A DNA stretch of 23,071 bases, taken from contig CALVTA010000005.1 in the NCBI GenBank assembly GCA_944359735.1, positions 1 through 23,071 on the forward strand, read 5' to 3'. This DNA comes from an uncultured Bacilli bacterium (GTDB taxonomy: Bacteria; Bacillota_I; Bacilli_A; RF39; UBA660). Positions 15,196-23,042 of this stretch are shown piece by piece. Every line of letters starts with the position of its first letter. The stretch's first letter is position 1. A program made the position numbers and the translations under genes. A model generated the notes under the pieces. The model worked only from the letters and a program-made list of their open reading frames with translations. It was not told where the DNA came from and made no database searches.

Positions 15196-15435
15196 CTAAA
15201 ACATTTTATCAACATTATCAGGAACTTCATCTTTTATAATTGCTTTAATAATTTTATCTTTTTTTTCACTAGTAACACTTTTTCCAGTCATACTAGCAAT
15301 TTCATCAACTACTTCTGAAAGTACTTTTTCATCTTTCATATTACCTTTTTGTAACTTATCTGCTAGAGATAAGATAGTATCTTTATTAACATTAGTCTTT
15401 TGTTCAACTTTCTTAAAAAAGCTATCTCCAAACAT
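15196..15435 (-). CDS. spoVIF: Stage VI sporulation protein F-like
   Basis: A 79-residue protein matching the SpoVIF/YjcC family pattern: FFKKVEQKTNVNKDTILSLA at the start, then KGNMKDEKVLSEVVDEIASM and a Lys-rich end. SpoVIF works in the mother cell in late coat assembly together with GerE-controlled genes. The ribosome binding site AGGAGGT is strong. Its position two genes from spoIVA fits a sporulation cluster. The family assignment rests on my memory of a short protein, so it is less certain than the other named genes. Confidence 0.72.
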   Translation of the reverse strand: MFGDSFFKKVEQKTNVNKDTILSLADKLQKGNMKDEKVLSEVVDEIASMTGKSVTSEKKDKIIKAIIKDEVPDNVDKMF

Positions 15436-15497
15436 TAGAAAACCTCCTACTTCTATAGTATGAGGTTTTAATATTTTTGTTCCATATATTACTTAAC

Positions 15498-15521
15498 AAA
15501 ATACTTATCTATTAGTATTTT
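15498..15521 (-). terminator. Hairpin downstream of the der operon
   Basis: AAAATACT (15498-15505) pairs perfectly with AGTATTTT (15514-15521) across 8 bases. It lies between the end of the der operon (15572) and the spoVIF-like gene (15435). T-richness is stronger on the + strand side, so the direction is uncertain. Confidence 0.4.
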
Positions 15522-15571
15522 ATTATTTTTTGATTAATACACTTATTTTTATCTTTGTATATTTTAAAAAA

Positions 15572-15760
15572 TTAATAATTATTACCATTTTGTTTTTCTA
15601 ATTTTTTTAAATACTTAGCTTTCTTTTTTCCAAATTCATGTGATTTTTTATTAAACTCTTCAATACTAATAAGTTTTTTTTGATATCGATCATTAAGTAT
15701 CTCTATCGCTCTATTTATCCCTTCAATTTCTGTTTTAGGATCTACTCTTCTAAATAACAT
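15572..15760 (-). CDS. Small basic hypothetical protein downstream of der
   Basis: 62 residues, strongly basic and helical (many KK pairs; middle part NDRYQKKLISIEEFNKKSHE resembles a SHOCT-like short helix pair). It starts 2 bases after the der stop, with GGTGAG as ribosome binding site inside the end of der, so it is certainly in that operon if translated. No known function. A ribosome or nucleic-acid contact is plausible from the charge alone. Confidence 0.7.
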   Translation of the reverse strand: MLFRRVDPKTEIEGINRAIEILNDRYQKKLISIEEFNKKSHEFGKKKAKYLKKLEKQNGNNY

Positions 15761-15762
15761 AA

Positions 15763-17070
15763 TTACTCACCATTTCTATTCTTAAATTGTAATACAATAG
15801 GTGTACCTTCAAGTTCAAAATTCTCTCTTAACTTATTTTCTAAATATCTCTCATAAGAGAAATGAATCAAACCTTTACTATTAACTCTAAAAGTAAACTT
15901 AGGAGGTTTTATACCTGTTTGACTAACAAAATAAATCTTTAATCTTTTGGCTTTATAACTAGGGGCAGGATTTAAACTATAAGCATCTTCTATAACTTCA
16001 TTTAAAATACTAGTTTTAATTTCTCTATTAATATTCTCTTTAACCTTTAAAACTTCAGGCATCAAAGTATGAATACGTTTTTTAGTTAAAGCTGAAAGAA
16101 ATACAATAGGAGCATAAGTTACAAACTGAAATTCACTTCTAACTAGCTTCTTAAATTCTGATATATTAGCATTTTCTACTGCATCCCACTTATTAACAAC
16201 AATGATCAAACCTTTACCACGTTCTATCGCATAACCTGCAATATGCTTATCATGTTCTTTAATACCATCTTCTGCATCAATTACTAAAAGACATATATCA
16301 CTTTTATCAATAGAGTTCATTGACCTAAACAAACTATATTTTTCAATATTTTCATAAATTTTACCTTTTTTTCTCATTCCTGCTGTATCTATTAAAACAA
16401 ACTCTTCATCATGATATTTAAAAACAGTATTAATAGAGTCTCTTGTTGTACCTGCTACATCACTAACAACAACTCTATCTTCATTTAAAATAGCATTAGT
16501 TAAAGAACTCTTACCAACATTAGGTCTACCGATGATAGCAATTTTTAGTCTATCATCTTCGTCACTTTCATCCTTAATTTTAAATTCGCTTGTAACTTCA
16601 TCCATAAGTTCAATATAACCTATATTATGAATTGCACTAATAGGGATATAATTATCAAATCCAAGTTCATAAAAATCATAAATATTATCATAACTATCTT
16701 TATTATCCATCTTATTAATCGCAACAATTACTTTCTTTTTACTTTTTCTTAGAATATCTCTAACTACCAAATCATTACTAGTAATTCCCTCTTTTGCATC
16801 TACGACAAAAATAACAACATCCGCATCATTAATAGCAATTTCTGCTTGCACCTTTATCTCTTCATTAAATCTGGCTTTTTCCAAATCAATACCGCCTGTA
16901 TCGATTAAATAAAATGGTTTATTTTGATAATTTACTTCTTGATAAAGTCGATCTCGAGTAACACCAGGAGTATCTTCGATAATAGCAATCCGAGCACCAG
17001 CAATTTTATTAAATAAAGTGCTTTTTCCAACATTTGGTCTTCCAACAATCGCTACTACTGGTAATTTCAT
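15763..17070 (-). CDS. der: Ribosome biogenesis GTPase Der (EngA)
   Basis: A 435-residue double GTPase essential for assembly of the 50S subunit. The first G domain has GRPNVGKST (10-18), DTPGVTRDR, DTGGID and NKMD. The second has GRPNVGKSS at about 181-189, DVAGTTRDS, DTAGMRKKG and NKWD. A C-terminal KH-like domain ends VLQFKNRNGE. The length equals that of typical Der. The start at 17070 has AAGGTGG 7 bases upstream. In B. subtilis der lies near gpsA and spoIVA; here all three are also close, an old neighbourhood that has been rearranged. Confidence 0.97.
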   Translation of the reverse strand: MKLPVVAIVGRPNVGKSTLFNKIAGARIAIIEDTPGVTRDRLYQEVNYQNKPFYLIDTGGIDLEKARFNEEIKVQAEIAINDADVVIFVVDAKEGITSNDLVVRDILRKSKKKVIVAINKMDNKDSYDNIYDFYELGFDNYIPISAIHNIGYIELMDEVTSEFKIKDESDEDDRLKIAIIGRPNVGKSSLTNAILNEDRVVVSDVAGTTRDSINTVFKYHDEEFVLIDTAGMRKKGKIYENIEKYSLFRSMNSIDKSDICLLVIDAEDGIKEHDKHIAGYAIERGKGLIIVVNKWDAVENANISEFKKLVRSEFQFVTYAPIVFLSALTKKRIHTLMPEVLKVKENINREIKTSILNEVIEDAYSLNPAPSYKAKRLKIYFVSQTGIKPPKFTFRVNSKGLIHFSYERYLENKLRENFELEGTPIVLQFKNRNGE

Positions 17071-17098
17071 TTAAATACCACCTTCTTTCATTTCTCAT

Positions 17099-17107
17099 AT
17101 TATATCA
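17099..17107 (-). promoter_or_regulatory. Extended -10 promoter of der
   Basis: On the - strand TGATATAAT (17107-17099) is a perfect extended -10 (TGnTATAAT). No good -35 is visible 16-18 bases before it, which extended -10 promoters do not require. It lies about 28 bases before the der start. Confidence 0.5.
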
Positions 17108-17260
17108 TAACTTTACACAAAATAAAATATCAACTATAATTAAATAAGAGATTCAAATAAATAATTATATCTCTAAATGTACAATAAATAAAAATATAAA
17201 TAGAAAGGTGTCAATTAAATAGATTAATATTTCTATAAGATTGATTATATTAAAAGAACT

Positions 17261-18073
17261 ATGTTTAAAAAATCTAAGGAATTTAAAAAGAGGATGGTTT
17301 CCTATTATAAAGAAAAAAGAAATAAAAAAGTGGCAATATTTTATACTATTTTAAGACTTTTAGTCATTATTTGTTTAATAAGAGAATTTATTATGGGGAA
17401 TTATCATAATGTATTTCTTTGTATCTTAACTTTAATCCTATTTGTTATTCCCTTCTTTATTGAAGATAAATTTAAAGTAAATATTCCTAATGTTTTAGAA
17501 ATAATAATTCTTCTATTTATTTTTTCAGCTGAAATATTAGGAGAAATACAAAACTTTTATAATATTTTTCCTAACTGGGATACAATACTTCATACTTTAA
17601 ATGGTTTTCTAGCTGCTGCTATAGGATTTTCTTTAATTGATATTTTAAATAGAACTGATAAAGTTCATATTAATATGAGTCCAATCTTTGTAGCCTTAGT
17701 ATCATTTTGCTTTTCAATGACTGTAGGAATAGTTTGGGAATTCTTTGAATATACTGCCGATACTTATTTAAGCACTGATATGCAAAAAGATACAATTGTA
17801 ACAAAATTATCCTCTGTTAATTTAGAAGGTGGGAAAAATTTTACTCCTAAAGTCATAAAAGATATTTCTAAAACTACTATCTATTATGAGAATAATAAGG
17901 TAATCACTATTCCTGATGGATACTTAGATATAGGAGTAATTGATACTATCGAAGATTTACTTGTTAATTTAGTAGGAGCTATCGTGTTCTCAGTTTTAGG
18001 TTATTTCTACATTTTACATCGTGATAAGTACAAAGGAATAGAACATTTTATACCGCAAAAGAAAAGAACTTAA
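17261..18073 (+). CDS. DUF2238 (YjdF-like) integral membrane protein
   Basis: 270 residues with about six hydrophobic segments. Family hallmarks are the pattern WDTILHTLNGFLAAAIGFSL in the centre, GIVWEFFEYTAD, and the late DTIEDLLVNLVGAIVFSVLG before the last membrane helix. The acidic and His residues within or beside membrane helices are conserved in DUF2238. Function is unknown; it acts in the cytoplasmic membrane. The ribosome binding site is poor (AAAAGAAC), so expression may be low. It is convergent with the XRE gene and shares a bidirectional terminator with it. Confidence 0.75.
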   Translation: MFKKSKEFKKRMVSYYKEKRNKKVAIFYTILRLLVIICLIREFIMGNYHNVFLCILTLILFVIPFFIEDKFKVNIPNVLEIIILLFIFSAEILGEIQNFYNIFPNWDTILHTLNGFLAAAIGFSLIDILNRTDKVHINMSPIFVALVSFCFSMTVGIVWEFFEYTADTYLSTDMQKDTIVTKLSSVNLEGGKNFTPKVIKDISKTTIYYENNKVITIPDGYLDIGVIDTIEDLLVNLVGAIVFSVLGYFYILHRDKYKGIEHFIPQKKRT

Positions 18074-18101
18074 ATTCAATTTGAATTTAAGCTCTCTTTT
18101 T
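18069..18101. terminator. Bidirectional terminator between DUF2238 and XRE genes
   Basis: CTTAAATTCAA (18069-18079) is perfectly complementary to TTGAATTTAAG (18081-18091). On the + strand CTCTCTTTTTT follows; on the - strand a T-rich stretch TTCTTTTCTTTT follows. The XRE stop codon lies in the hairpin. Confidence 0.75.
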
Positions 18102-18332
18102 TAGCTCGATAATATCAGAGAGATCACAATCTAAATAATTACAAAATCGCTCTATTACAAATAGATCAAGTTTTTGTATTTCGCCATTTAAATATCTAGT
18201 TACAACTTTATAATCAGTATTTGTATCTTGACTAAGTTTATTTTTACTTATATTTCTATCATTCATTACATTTTCAAGTTTAAAGCAAAAAATACTTTTG
18301 CCAATTTTAACCTCTTTACCATCTTTTTTCAT
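18087..18332 (-). CDS. XRE-family (Cro/CI) transcriptional regulator
   Basis: 81 residues, almost entirely one helix-turn-helix domain: LENVMNDRNISKNKLSQDTN, then DYKVVTRYLNGEIQKLDLFV, then FCNYLDCDLSDIIEL, the pattern of short Cro/CI regulators. GAGGGCG precedes the ATG. It is divergent from the LiaF-like membrane gene, whose promoter lies in the shared 146-base gap, so it may control that gene or itself. Confidence 0.85.
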   Translation of the reverse strand: MKKDGKEVKIGKSIFCFKLENVMNDRNISKNKLSQDTNTDYKVVTRYLNGEIQKLDLFVIERFCNYLDCDLSDIIELKKRA

Positions 18333-18451
18333 TATATCGCCCTCAAATTAATTCTAGCAAAACGCTGGTTATTTGACTACTGGCTGTACAACTAACAAAT
18401 CTATATAGTCAATATTAGTCTTGATCAAAATAAAAAAAATATACATTTTAG

Positions 18452-18480
18452 TTGCACTTACTTATTTAAATATATATAAT
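18452..18480 (+). promoter_or_regulatory. Sigma-A promoter of the LiaF-like gene
   Basis: TTGCAC (18452-18457) and a perfect TATAAT (18475-18480) are 17 bases apart. Transcription would start around 18487, at the ribosome binding site AAAAGGAG, giving an almost leaderless message. Confidence 0.65.
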
Positions 18481-18499
18481 GATGAAAAGGAGTGTAAAA

Positions 18500-19144
18500 A
18501 TGTTTATTGGTTTGATCTTTATAATAATTGGAGCTTTATTTTTAATTTCCATTCTAGTTCCTAATTTTTCTTTAAATTTTTCTTATCTTTTTCCCATAGT
18601 ATTAATAATTGGAGCATTATACTACATCATAAAAGGGAAGAGGTTTACTCTTGCAAACACTACAGTTTTATTTTTGGGAATATGGTTTTTATTAGAGGTT
18701 TTAAATATTATTAGTGAACCTTATGATGATGCTTTTTTACCAATACTTCTAATAATTATAGGAATATTTATTGTTATAGAGAGTATAAAAGTAAAAAAAG
18801 TTTTTAAAAGAAAAGATAATAATTTAAAAAACTATTATGGAATATTTAGTGGGCTAGAAGAAAGAGTAACAGATACTAATTTTAAAGGAGCAAATATTTA
18901 TAGTGTATTTGGAGGCGTTGACCTAGACTTAAGAAATTTAAAATTACAAAAGGATATAACTATAAATTGCTATTCTATTTTTGGAGGAACGAGTATTTTT
19001 GTAAGTAACAACTATAAAATAAAATTTAATTCTTTCGCTTTATTTGGTGGAAATGAAAATAAAGCTTTAAATGATAACAACAAGAAAAACTATACTTTGA
19101 CTATTAATTGTATTTCTATATTTGGAGGAACAGAAGTTAATTAA
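18500..19144 (+). CDS. LiaF-like membrane protein with FGG-repeat domain
   Basis: 214 residues. Four hydrophobic helices fill the N-terminal half (MFIGLIFIIIGALFLISILV at the start), as in LiaF and DUF5668 proteins. After a basic linker the C-terminal half repeats the pattern xxFGG four times (YSVFGGVDLDL, YSIFGGTSIFV, FALFGGNEN, ISIFGGTEVN), the beta-solenoid of the LiaF/cell-wall-active-antibiotic-response family. LiaF proteins repress cell-envelope stress two-component systems. No LiaS or LiaR is present beside it. ATG18500 is chosen because AAAAGGAG (18485-18492) lies 7 bases upstream; ATG18479 would overlap the -10 box. Confidence 0.75.
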   Translation: MFIGLIFIIIGALFLISILVPNFSLNFSYLFPIVLIIGALYYIIKGKRFTLANTTVLFLGIWFLLEVLNIISEPYDDAFLPILLIIIGIFIVIESIKVKKVFKRKDNNLKNYYGIFSGLEERVTDTNFKGANIYSVFGGVDLDLRNLKLQKDITINCYSIFGGTSIFVSNNYKIKFNSFALFGGNENKALNDNNKKNYTLTINCISIFGGTEVN

Positions 19145-19159
19145 ATATAAAAGAGAAAA

Positions 19160-19341
19160 CAATAAGAGTTCAATATAAAGTATTTAGCAATTAGTGGAAA
19201 AGACAATCCAAAAAGTATAAAGTTTTATAAACACTTTATTATTAAAAAAATATTTATCAGGAAGTAAATATTAAATTATGTCGTATATCTTTAACTGCAG
19301 ACTCTGATGACATTCAAGTTGAAGTAATAGAAGAAGATTAA
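19160..19341 (+). pseudogene. Possible decayed gene 3' end before a terminator
   Basis: Two short open stretches in different frames lie here. The first reads EFNIKYLAISGKDNPKSIKF and further to a TAA near 19264. The second reads VNIKLCRISLTADSDDIQVE and ends VIEED* at 19341. Neither has a start codon, but the second stops only 10 bases before a strong terminator, as a real gene end would. It may be a frameshifted remnant. I cannot name the family. Confidence 0.3.
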
Positions 19342-19351
19342 TGATAACTGG

Positions 19352-19382
19352 ATAATCTTACAAATTAGTAAGATTATTTTTC
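19352..19382 (+). terminator. Rho-independent terminator upstream of gpsA
   Basis: ATAATCTTAC (19352-19361) pairs perfectly with GTAAGATTAT (19368-19377) over a 6-base loop, followed by TTTTTC. Confidence 0.75.
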
Positions 19383-19411
19383 TTGTCAAAAAGATAAGTT
19401 GCTAGTATCAT
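19383..19411 (+). promoter_or_regulatory. Promoter of gpsA
   Basis: TTGTCA (19383-19388) and TATCAT (19406-19411) are exactly 17 bases apart, directly after the terminator. AAGGTGAT is the ribosome binding site of the gene that follows. Confidence 0.5.
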
Positions 19412-19429
19412 TAATATGAAGGTGATAAT

Positions 19430-20392
19430 ATGCAAGTAACAATTTTAGGAACAGGCGCATTTGGATTAGCTTTAGGTAATTTATTACATGATAAAAGTAA
19501 AGCTGATATAGTCTTTTGGACTGCTTTTGAAGAAGAATATTTGGAAATAACTAATAATAAAAGTTATGATAGAGTATTAACTGGTATAGAACTAGCCCCA
19601 GATTTAAAAATTACAATGGATTTAGAAAAAGCTCTAAATAACTCAGATTTAATTATAGTAGCAATACCTTGTAATAATGTAAGAGAAGTCTTGATTAGAA
19701 TTAAAGATTATTTAAATGATGACAGTAAAGTAATACTTGTGTCAAAGGGACTTGAAAGGAATACTGAATTTTTAATGACAGAAATATACAAAGAACTTAA
19801 TTTAAAAGGAAGTGTATCATATCTTGCAGGACCTACTTTTGCTAAAGAATTAATTGTAAATAATAGAGCAGGATTAACTCTTGGCACAAAAGATGAAAAA
19901 ACTAAAGAATTAATGTTAATTTTATTTAAAGATACAAATATTGAAATAGAAGTAACAAAAGATTATATAGGATTACAATTATATGGTGTTATTAAAAATA
20001 TTTTAGCTATCTTGATGGGAAGTATTAATAGCAAATACAGAGGTGATTCAACAAATGCCTACTATTTAACTAAATGTTATAATTATGCAAAAGATTTAGT
20101 TACAAAACTAGGTGGTGCTAGAGAAACCGCCTCTTGTTATGGTGCTTTAGGTGATATTTTACTAACTTGTAACAGTAAAACTAGTCGAAATTATAGTTAT
20201 GGTATATTATTATATACAAATAAAGATGAAGCTAATAATTATAAAAAACATTTTACTGTTGAAGGCAGTATTGCTATTAACTCTTTAATAAAACTATTAA
20301 AAGAGAAAAAGCAAACATCATTATTTTTAGAAAATCTAAGTAAATATTTTAATGGATCTATTGATCTAAATGAAGTATTACAATTATTTTAG
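19430..20392 (+). CDS. gpsA: Glycerol-3-phosphate dehydrogenase [NAD(P)+]
   Basis: A 320-residue cytoplasmic enzyme that reduces dihydroxyacetone phosphate to sn-glycerol 3-phosphate, the backbone for membrane phospholipids. It has the Rossmann motif GTGAFGLALG at residues 7-16, VSKGLERN, AGPTFAKEL (family GPSFAxE), the catalytic Lys region GVIKNILAI, and GALGDILLTCNSKTSRNYSYG (family G-GD--LTC-S--SRN--G). The length is slightly short for GpsA (330-345). Some positions are less canonical (GPT instead of GPS; a Cys/Tyr-rich YYLTKCYNYAKD segment). It has its own promoter and is followed 9 bases later by the VanZ-RDD gene. Confidence 0.9.
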   Translation: MQVTILGTGAFGLALGNLLHDKSKADIVFWTAFEEEYLEITNNKSYDRVLTGIELAPDLKITMDLEKALNNSDLIIVAIPCNNVREVLIRIKDYLNDDSKVILVSKGLERNTEFLMTEIYKELNLKGSVSYLAGPTFAKELIVNNRAGLTLGTKDEKTKELMLILFKDTNIEIEVTKDYIGLQLYGVIKNILAILMGSINSKYRGDSTNAYYLTKCYNYAKDLVTKLGGARETASCYGALGDILLTCNSKTSRNYSYGILLYTNKDEANNYKKHFTVEGSIAINSLIKLLKEKKQTSLFLENLSKYFNGSIDLNEVLQLF

Positions 20393-20401
20393 GCCTATAG
20401 T

Positions 20402-21541
20402 ATGGAAGTTTATTTAGAATCAATTAAAACAGCTTTTCTCATCTTCCCTTTTCTTGCCTTTTTAATAACAATTCCATATTTATTATTTGAATATCATAAA
20501 TATGGATCTGTTCCTTTAATTAGAAGCAGCATAATTTATACCTTTATTCTATACTTACTAGCAGCTTATTTTTTAGTAATTTTACCACTTCCTAGTAAAG
20601 AAGAAGTATTAACTATGCCAACCAAAGTACCACAATTAATACCTTTCAATTTTATAGGAGATTTTATAGAGGCCTTTAGAGAAATGAATGGTTTTAATTT
20701 TTTTAAAGAACCTATAGTTTATACAACTCTATTTAATATTGCTATTACTCTACCATTTGGTATTTACCTGAGATATTATTTTAAAAAGAAATGGTATACT
20801 ACATTAATTTATACTTTTCTTCTAAGTCTTTATTTTGAATTAACTCAATTTACAGGCCTTTATGGACTTTATCCTAAAGCGTATCGCCTTTTTGATGTAG
20901 ATGATTTAATTATAAATACATTGGGAGGCCTTATTGGTTATCTCATAACACCATTAGTTACAATCTTTCTTCCTAATAGAGATGAAATTGATAAAATATC
21001 TTATCGACGTGGAAAAAATGTATCTTTTTATAGACGTTTTTTAGCCTTCTTAATAGATATTTTTGTTTTTGCTACTCTCTTATTTGTTATACTAACTATA
21101 ACAAGATTTGATAGTTCAATAATACCTTTATTTATTACAGTTACCATTTATTATTTAATATTACCAACTTTAACCAAAATAACTATTGGAAAATACATAG
21201 TCAAAATAAAATTATCATCTAATAGCAAATATAAACATCTCTCCATTTTTATAAGACAATTTATTCTTTACTTTATTCTTATCTTTAGCCCCATAATAAT
21301 AATTAATTATAGTGATTATATCCATGGACTTATAATATTATTTTACATAATAATTTTAATCTATGCTTATTTTGAAATAATACTAAAATTTTTTGGCAGA
21401 AAAAAGCCTTTATTTTATGAACGTTTAACTAAAACTGAAAATGTAAGCACGATTAGTTATGAAGAAAATGAACCTAGCCAAGATAGTAAAAATATGCTAA
21501 AATATAAAAAAGAGGAGGAAGAAGATGAAAATAGAAATTAA
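20402..21541 (+). CDS. VanZ-RDD fusion membrane protein
   Basis: 379 residues in two membrane domains. The N-terminal VanZ-like domain (about 1-195) has helices, the loop PLPSKEEVLT, VPQLIPFNFIGDF, FELTQFTGLYGLYPKAYRLF and DVDDLIINTLGGLIGY; these last two are VanZ signatures. The C-terminal RDD domain (about 205-335) has YRRFLAFLIDIFVFATLLF, with the Arg-Asp pair of the family, and GKYIVKIKL. The charged tail ends EEEEDENRN. VanZ relatives are linked to low-level glycopeptide tolerance and RDD proteins to transport or stress. The fusion is known in Bacillota, and the function is not established. It overlaps the following DUF308 gene by 17 bases. Confidence 0.82.
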   Translation: MEVYLESIKTAFLIFPFLAFLITIPYLLFEYHKYGSVPLIRSSIIYTFILYLLAAYFLVILPLPSKEEVLTMPTKVPQLIPFNFIGDFIEAFREMNGFNFFKEPIVYTTLFNIAITLPFGIYLRYYFKKKWYTTLIYTFLLSLYFELTQFTGLYGLYPKAYRLFDVDDLIINTLGGLIGYLITPLVTIFLPNRDEIDKISYRRGKNVSFYRRFLAFLIDIFVFATLLFVILTITRFDSSIIPLFITVTIYYLILPTLTKITIGKYIVKIKLSSNSKYKHLSIFIRQFILYFILIFSPIIIINYSDYIHGLIILFYIIILIYAYFEIILKFFGRKKPLFYERLTKTENVSTISYEENEPSQDSKNMLKYKKEEEEDENRN

Positions 21542-22160
21542 AAAAGTAATTTGGCCTTCTTTAATAAGTTCATTAGTTTTACTTTTGTTAGGATTATTAC
21601 TATTCTTTAAATCGAGTGCGACTTTAATTGCTATTTCTTACTTGATAGGAGGAATACTAATAGGCTTAGGAATAATTGCTATTATAAACTTTCTAAGAAA
21701 TAGTGCTGGAGATATTTTTAATCAACTAAATATAGTATATGGTATTGTTAGCATAGTTGCTGGTATTTTCCTTGTAACTGTCCCAGAAACTATTGGTAGT
21801 ATTATTCCAATTGTTGTAGGTATTACTGTAATTATCAGTAGTTCTCTTAAAGTTCAACAAGCTTTAGTTTTAAAAAGAATAGGTAGCAAATACTTTCTAG
21901 CCTCTCTAATTATGGCTATATTATGTTTAGTGTGTGGTGTTGTTATTTTATTTAATCCGTTTACAAGTGCGGTTGTTGTCACTAAAATAATTGGTTTATT
22001 CATGATTATTTATGCTGTCTTAGATATAATTAATAGTGCTATTTTAAAAAAGAGTAGTAATATTAATATTGAAATTAGCAGAGGGACAAGAGATTCTAAA
22101 CATAAGAAAACTAAAAATGCCAAAGTTGTAAAGGAAGTAGAAAAAGAAGAGGAAGATTAA
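21525..22160 (+). CDS. DUF308 (HdeD-like) membrane protein
   Basis: 211 residues with about six closely spaced hydrophobic helices in repeated pairs, rich in small residues (LLLLGLLLFFKSSATLIAIS and GIVSIVAGIFLVTVPE), the pattern of DUF308/HdeD proteins. A Lys/Glu-rich cytoplasmic tail of about 30 residues ends KEVEKEEED. The start codon lies inside the VanZ-RDD gene with AGGAGGAAGAAG before it, so translation is coupled. Function is unknown; relatives are associated with acid or envelope stress. Confidence 0.78.
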   Translation: MKIEIKKVIWPSLISSLVLLLLGLLLFFKSSATLIAISYLIGGILIGLGIIAIINFLRNSAGDIFNQLNIVYGIVSIVAGIFLVTVPETIGSIIPIVVGITVIISSSLKVQQALVLKRIGSKYFLASLIMAILCLVCGVVILFNPFTSAVVVTKIIGLFMIIYAVLDIINSAILKKSSNINIEISRGTRDSKHKKTKNAKVVKEVEKEEED

Positions 22161-22322
22161 ATGTTAATACAATTTAACTTAAGTGATTTTTTAGATGATT
22201 TAAATACTAAACTTAATTATTTTATTAATAAATATACATCTTCTCCTATATTTTTGATAGTTACTGCTGCTGTTCTTTTCATAATTGGATGTTGGGCCAT
22301 TAGATATTTAGGAAGAAAGTAA
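22161..22322 (+). CDS. Small single-pass membrane protein (53 residues)
   Basis: Begins immediately after the DUF308 stop codon, with GAGGA about 10 bases upstream inside that gene, so it is translationally coupled. It starts MLIQFNLSDFLDDLNTKL, has one hydrophobic helix (PIFLIVTAAVLFIIGCWAI) and ends with basic RYLGRK, giving a cytoplasmic C-terminus by the positive-inside rule. It has no known family. A terminator overlaps its last codons, so it is the last gene of the gpsA transcript. Confidence 0.7.
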   Translation: MLIQFNLSDFLDDLNTKLNYFINKYTSSPIFLIVTAAVLFIIGCWAIRYLGRK

Positions 22323-22348
22323 GTACCTAGTGATACTTACTTCTTTTT
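22317..22348 (+). terminator. Terminator of the gpsA-VanZ-DUF308 transcript
   Basis: AAGTAAGTA (22317-22325) pairs perfectly with TACTTACTT (22334-22342) over 8 bases, followed by CTTTTT. Confidence 0.8.
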
Positions 22349-22430
22349 ATTAAAATAACATCTAGTGAAAGTCAATAGCTTTGCTATAGTTTCTTGGCTT
22401 ATAAAAATTTTTATATGAGGAGGTGTAGAA

Positions 22431-22988
22431 GTGGAAAAATTAAAAATAGGACATAAATATCAAATTCATAGTTACAAACATAATGGTCAAATATATAAGG
22501 CTTGGGATGAAGCAGTTCTTTTAAAATTTGATTTCAAAAATGGTATTTTAGTTTTTGGTAATAATTGTACAACTGTTACTGAAAAAGATGGTCATAAATG
22601 GCAAACGAAAGAACCTGCTATTTTATATTTCTTTTTAAATAAATGGTACAATATTATTGGACAGTATAAACAACGTGGCATATGTTATTATTGTAATATG
22701 GCAAGCCCTATAATTATAGAAGATAATACAATTAAATATATAGATTATGATTTAGATGTAAGAGTTTTTCCAAATGGTAGTTTTAAGGTAGTAGATAAAA
22801 ATGAGTATAATTATCACAAAGATAAATTTAAATATCCTAAAGAAATAGACTATATTATTAAGAAAGAATTAAATAATTTGATTTCTGAAATAAGAACAAA
22901 AGCAAAATATTTTAATAATGAGGAGATAGAAAAGTGGGTTAAATATTACTTCTTTTTGGTTGACAATAAAGAAAGTATCACAAATTAA
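22431..22988 (+). CDS. Nucleoside tri-/diphosphatase, DUF402 (YgaC/Ntdp-like)
   Basis: 185 residues resembling B. subtilis YgaC along its whole length, as I recall that sequence: IHSYKHNGQIYKAWDEA at the start, TTVTEKDGHKWQTKEPAILY, WYNIIGQYKQRGICYYCNMA, SPIIIEDNTIKYIDYDLDVR and VFPNG. Staphylococcal relatives (Ntdp) hydrolyse nucleoside tri- and diphosphates with metal, using the Asp-rich YIDYDLD segment and nearby Lys and Tyr. GTG22431 is the start, with GAGGAGGTG 5 bases upstream. A terminator follows, so it is a single-gene unit. Confidence 0.85.
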   Translation: MEKLKIGHKYQIHSYKHNGQIYKAWDEAVLLKFDFKNGILVFGNNCTTVTEKDGHKWQTKEPAILYFFLNKWYNIIGQYKQRGICYYCNMASPIIIEDNTIKYIDYDLDVRVFPNGSFKVVDKNEYNYHKDKFKYPKEIDYIIKKELNNLISEIRTKAKYFNNEEIEKWVKYYFFLVDNKESITN

Positions 22989-23010
22989 AAAAAATAGTAA
23001 AATTAAATAG

Positions 23011-23042
23011 AAAGTTCCCGAATTATTAAAGGGACTTTTTTT
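23011..23042 (+). terminator. Terminator of the DUF402 gene
   Basis: AAAGTTCCC pairs with GGGACTTT with one bulged base, across a loop of about 11 bases, followed by a run of T (TTTTTTT). Confidence 0.7.

Noticed and set aside
168..22988. Mycoplasma-type code with TGA as Trp
   Set aside because: All genes are full length with TGG for Trp and none has an internal TGA, so the standard code fits.
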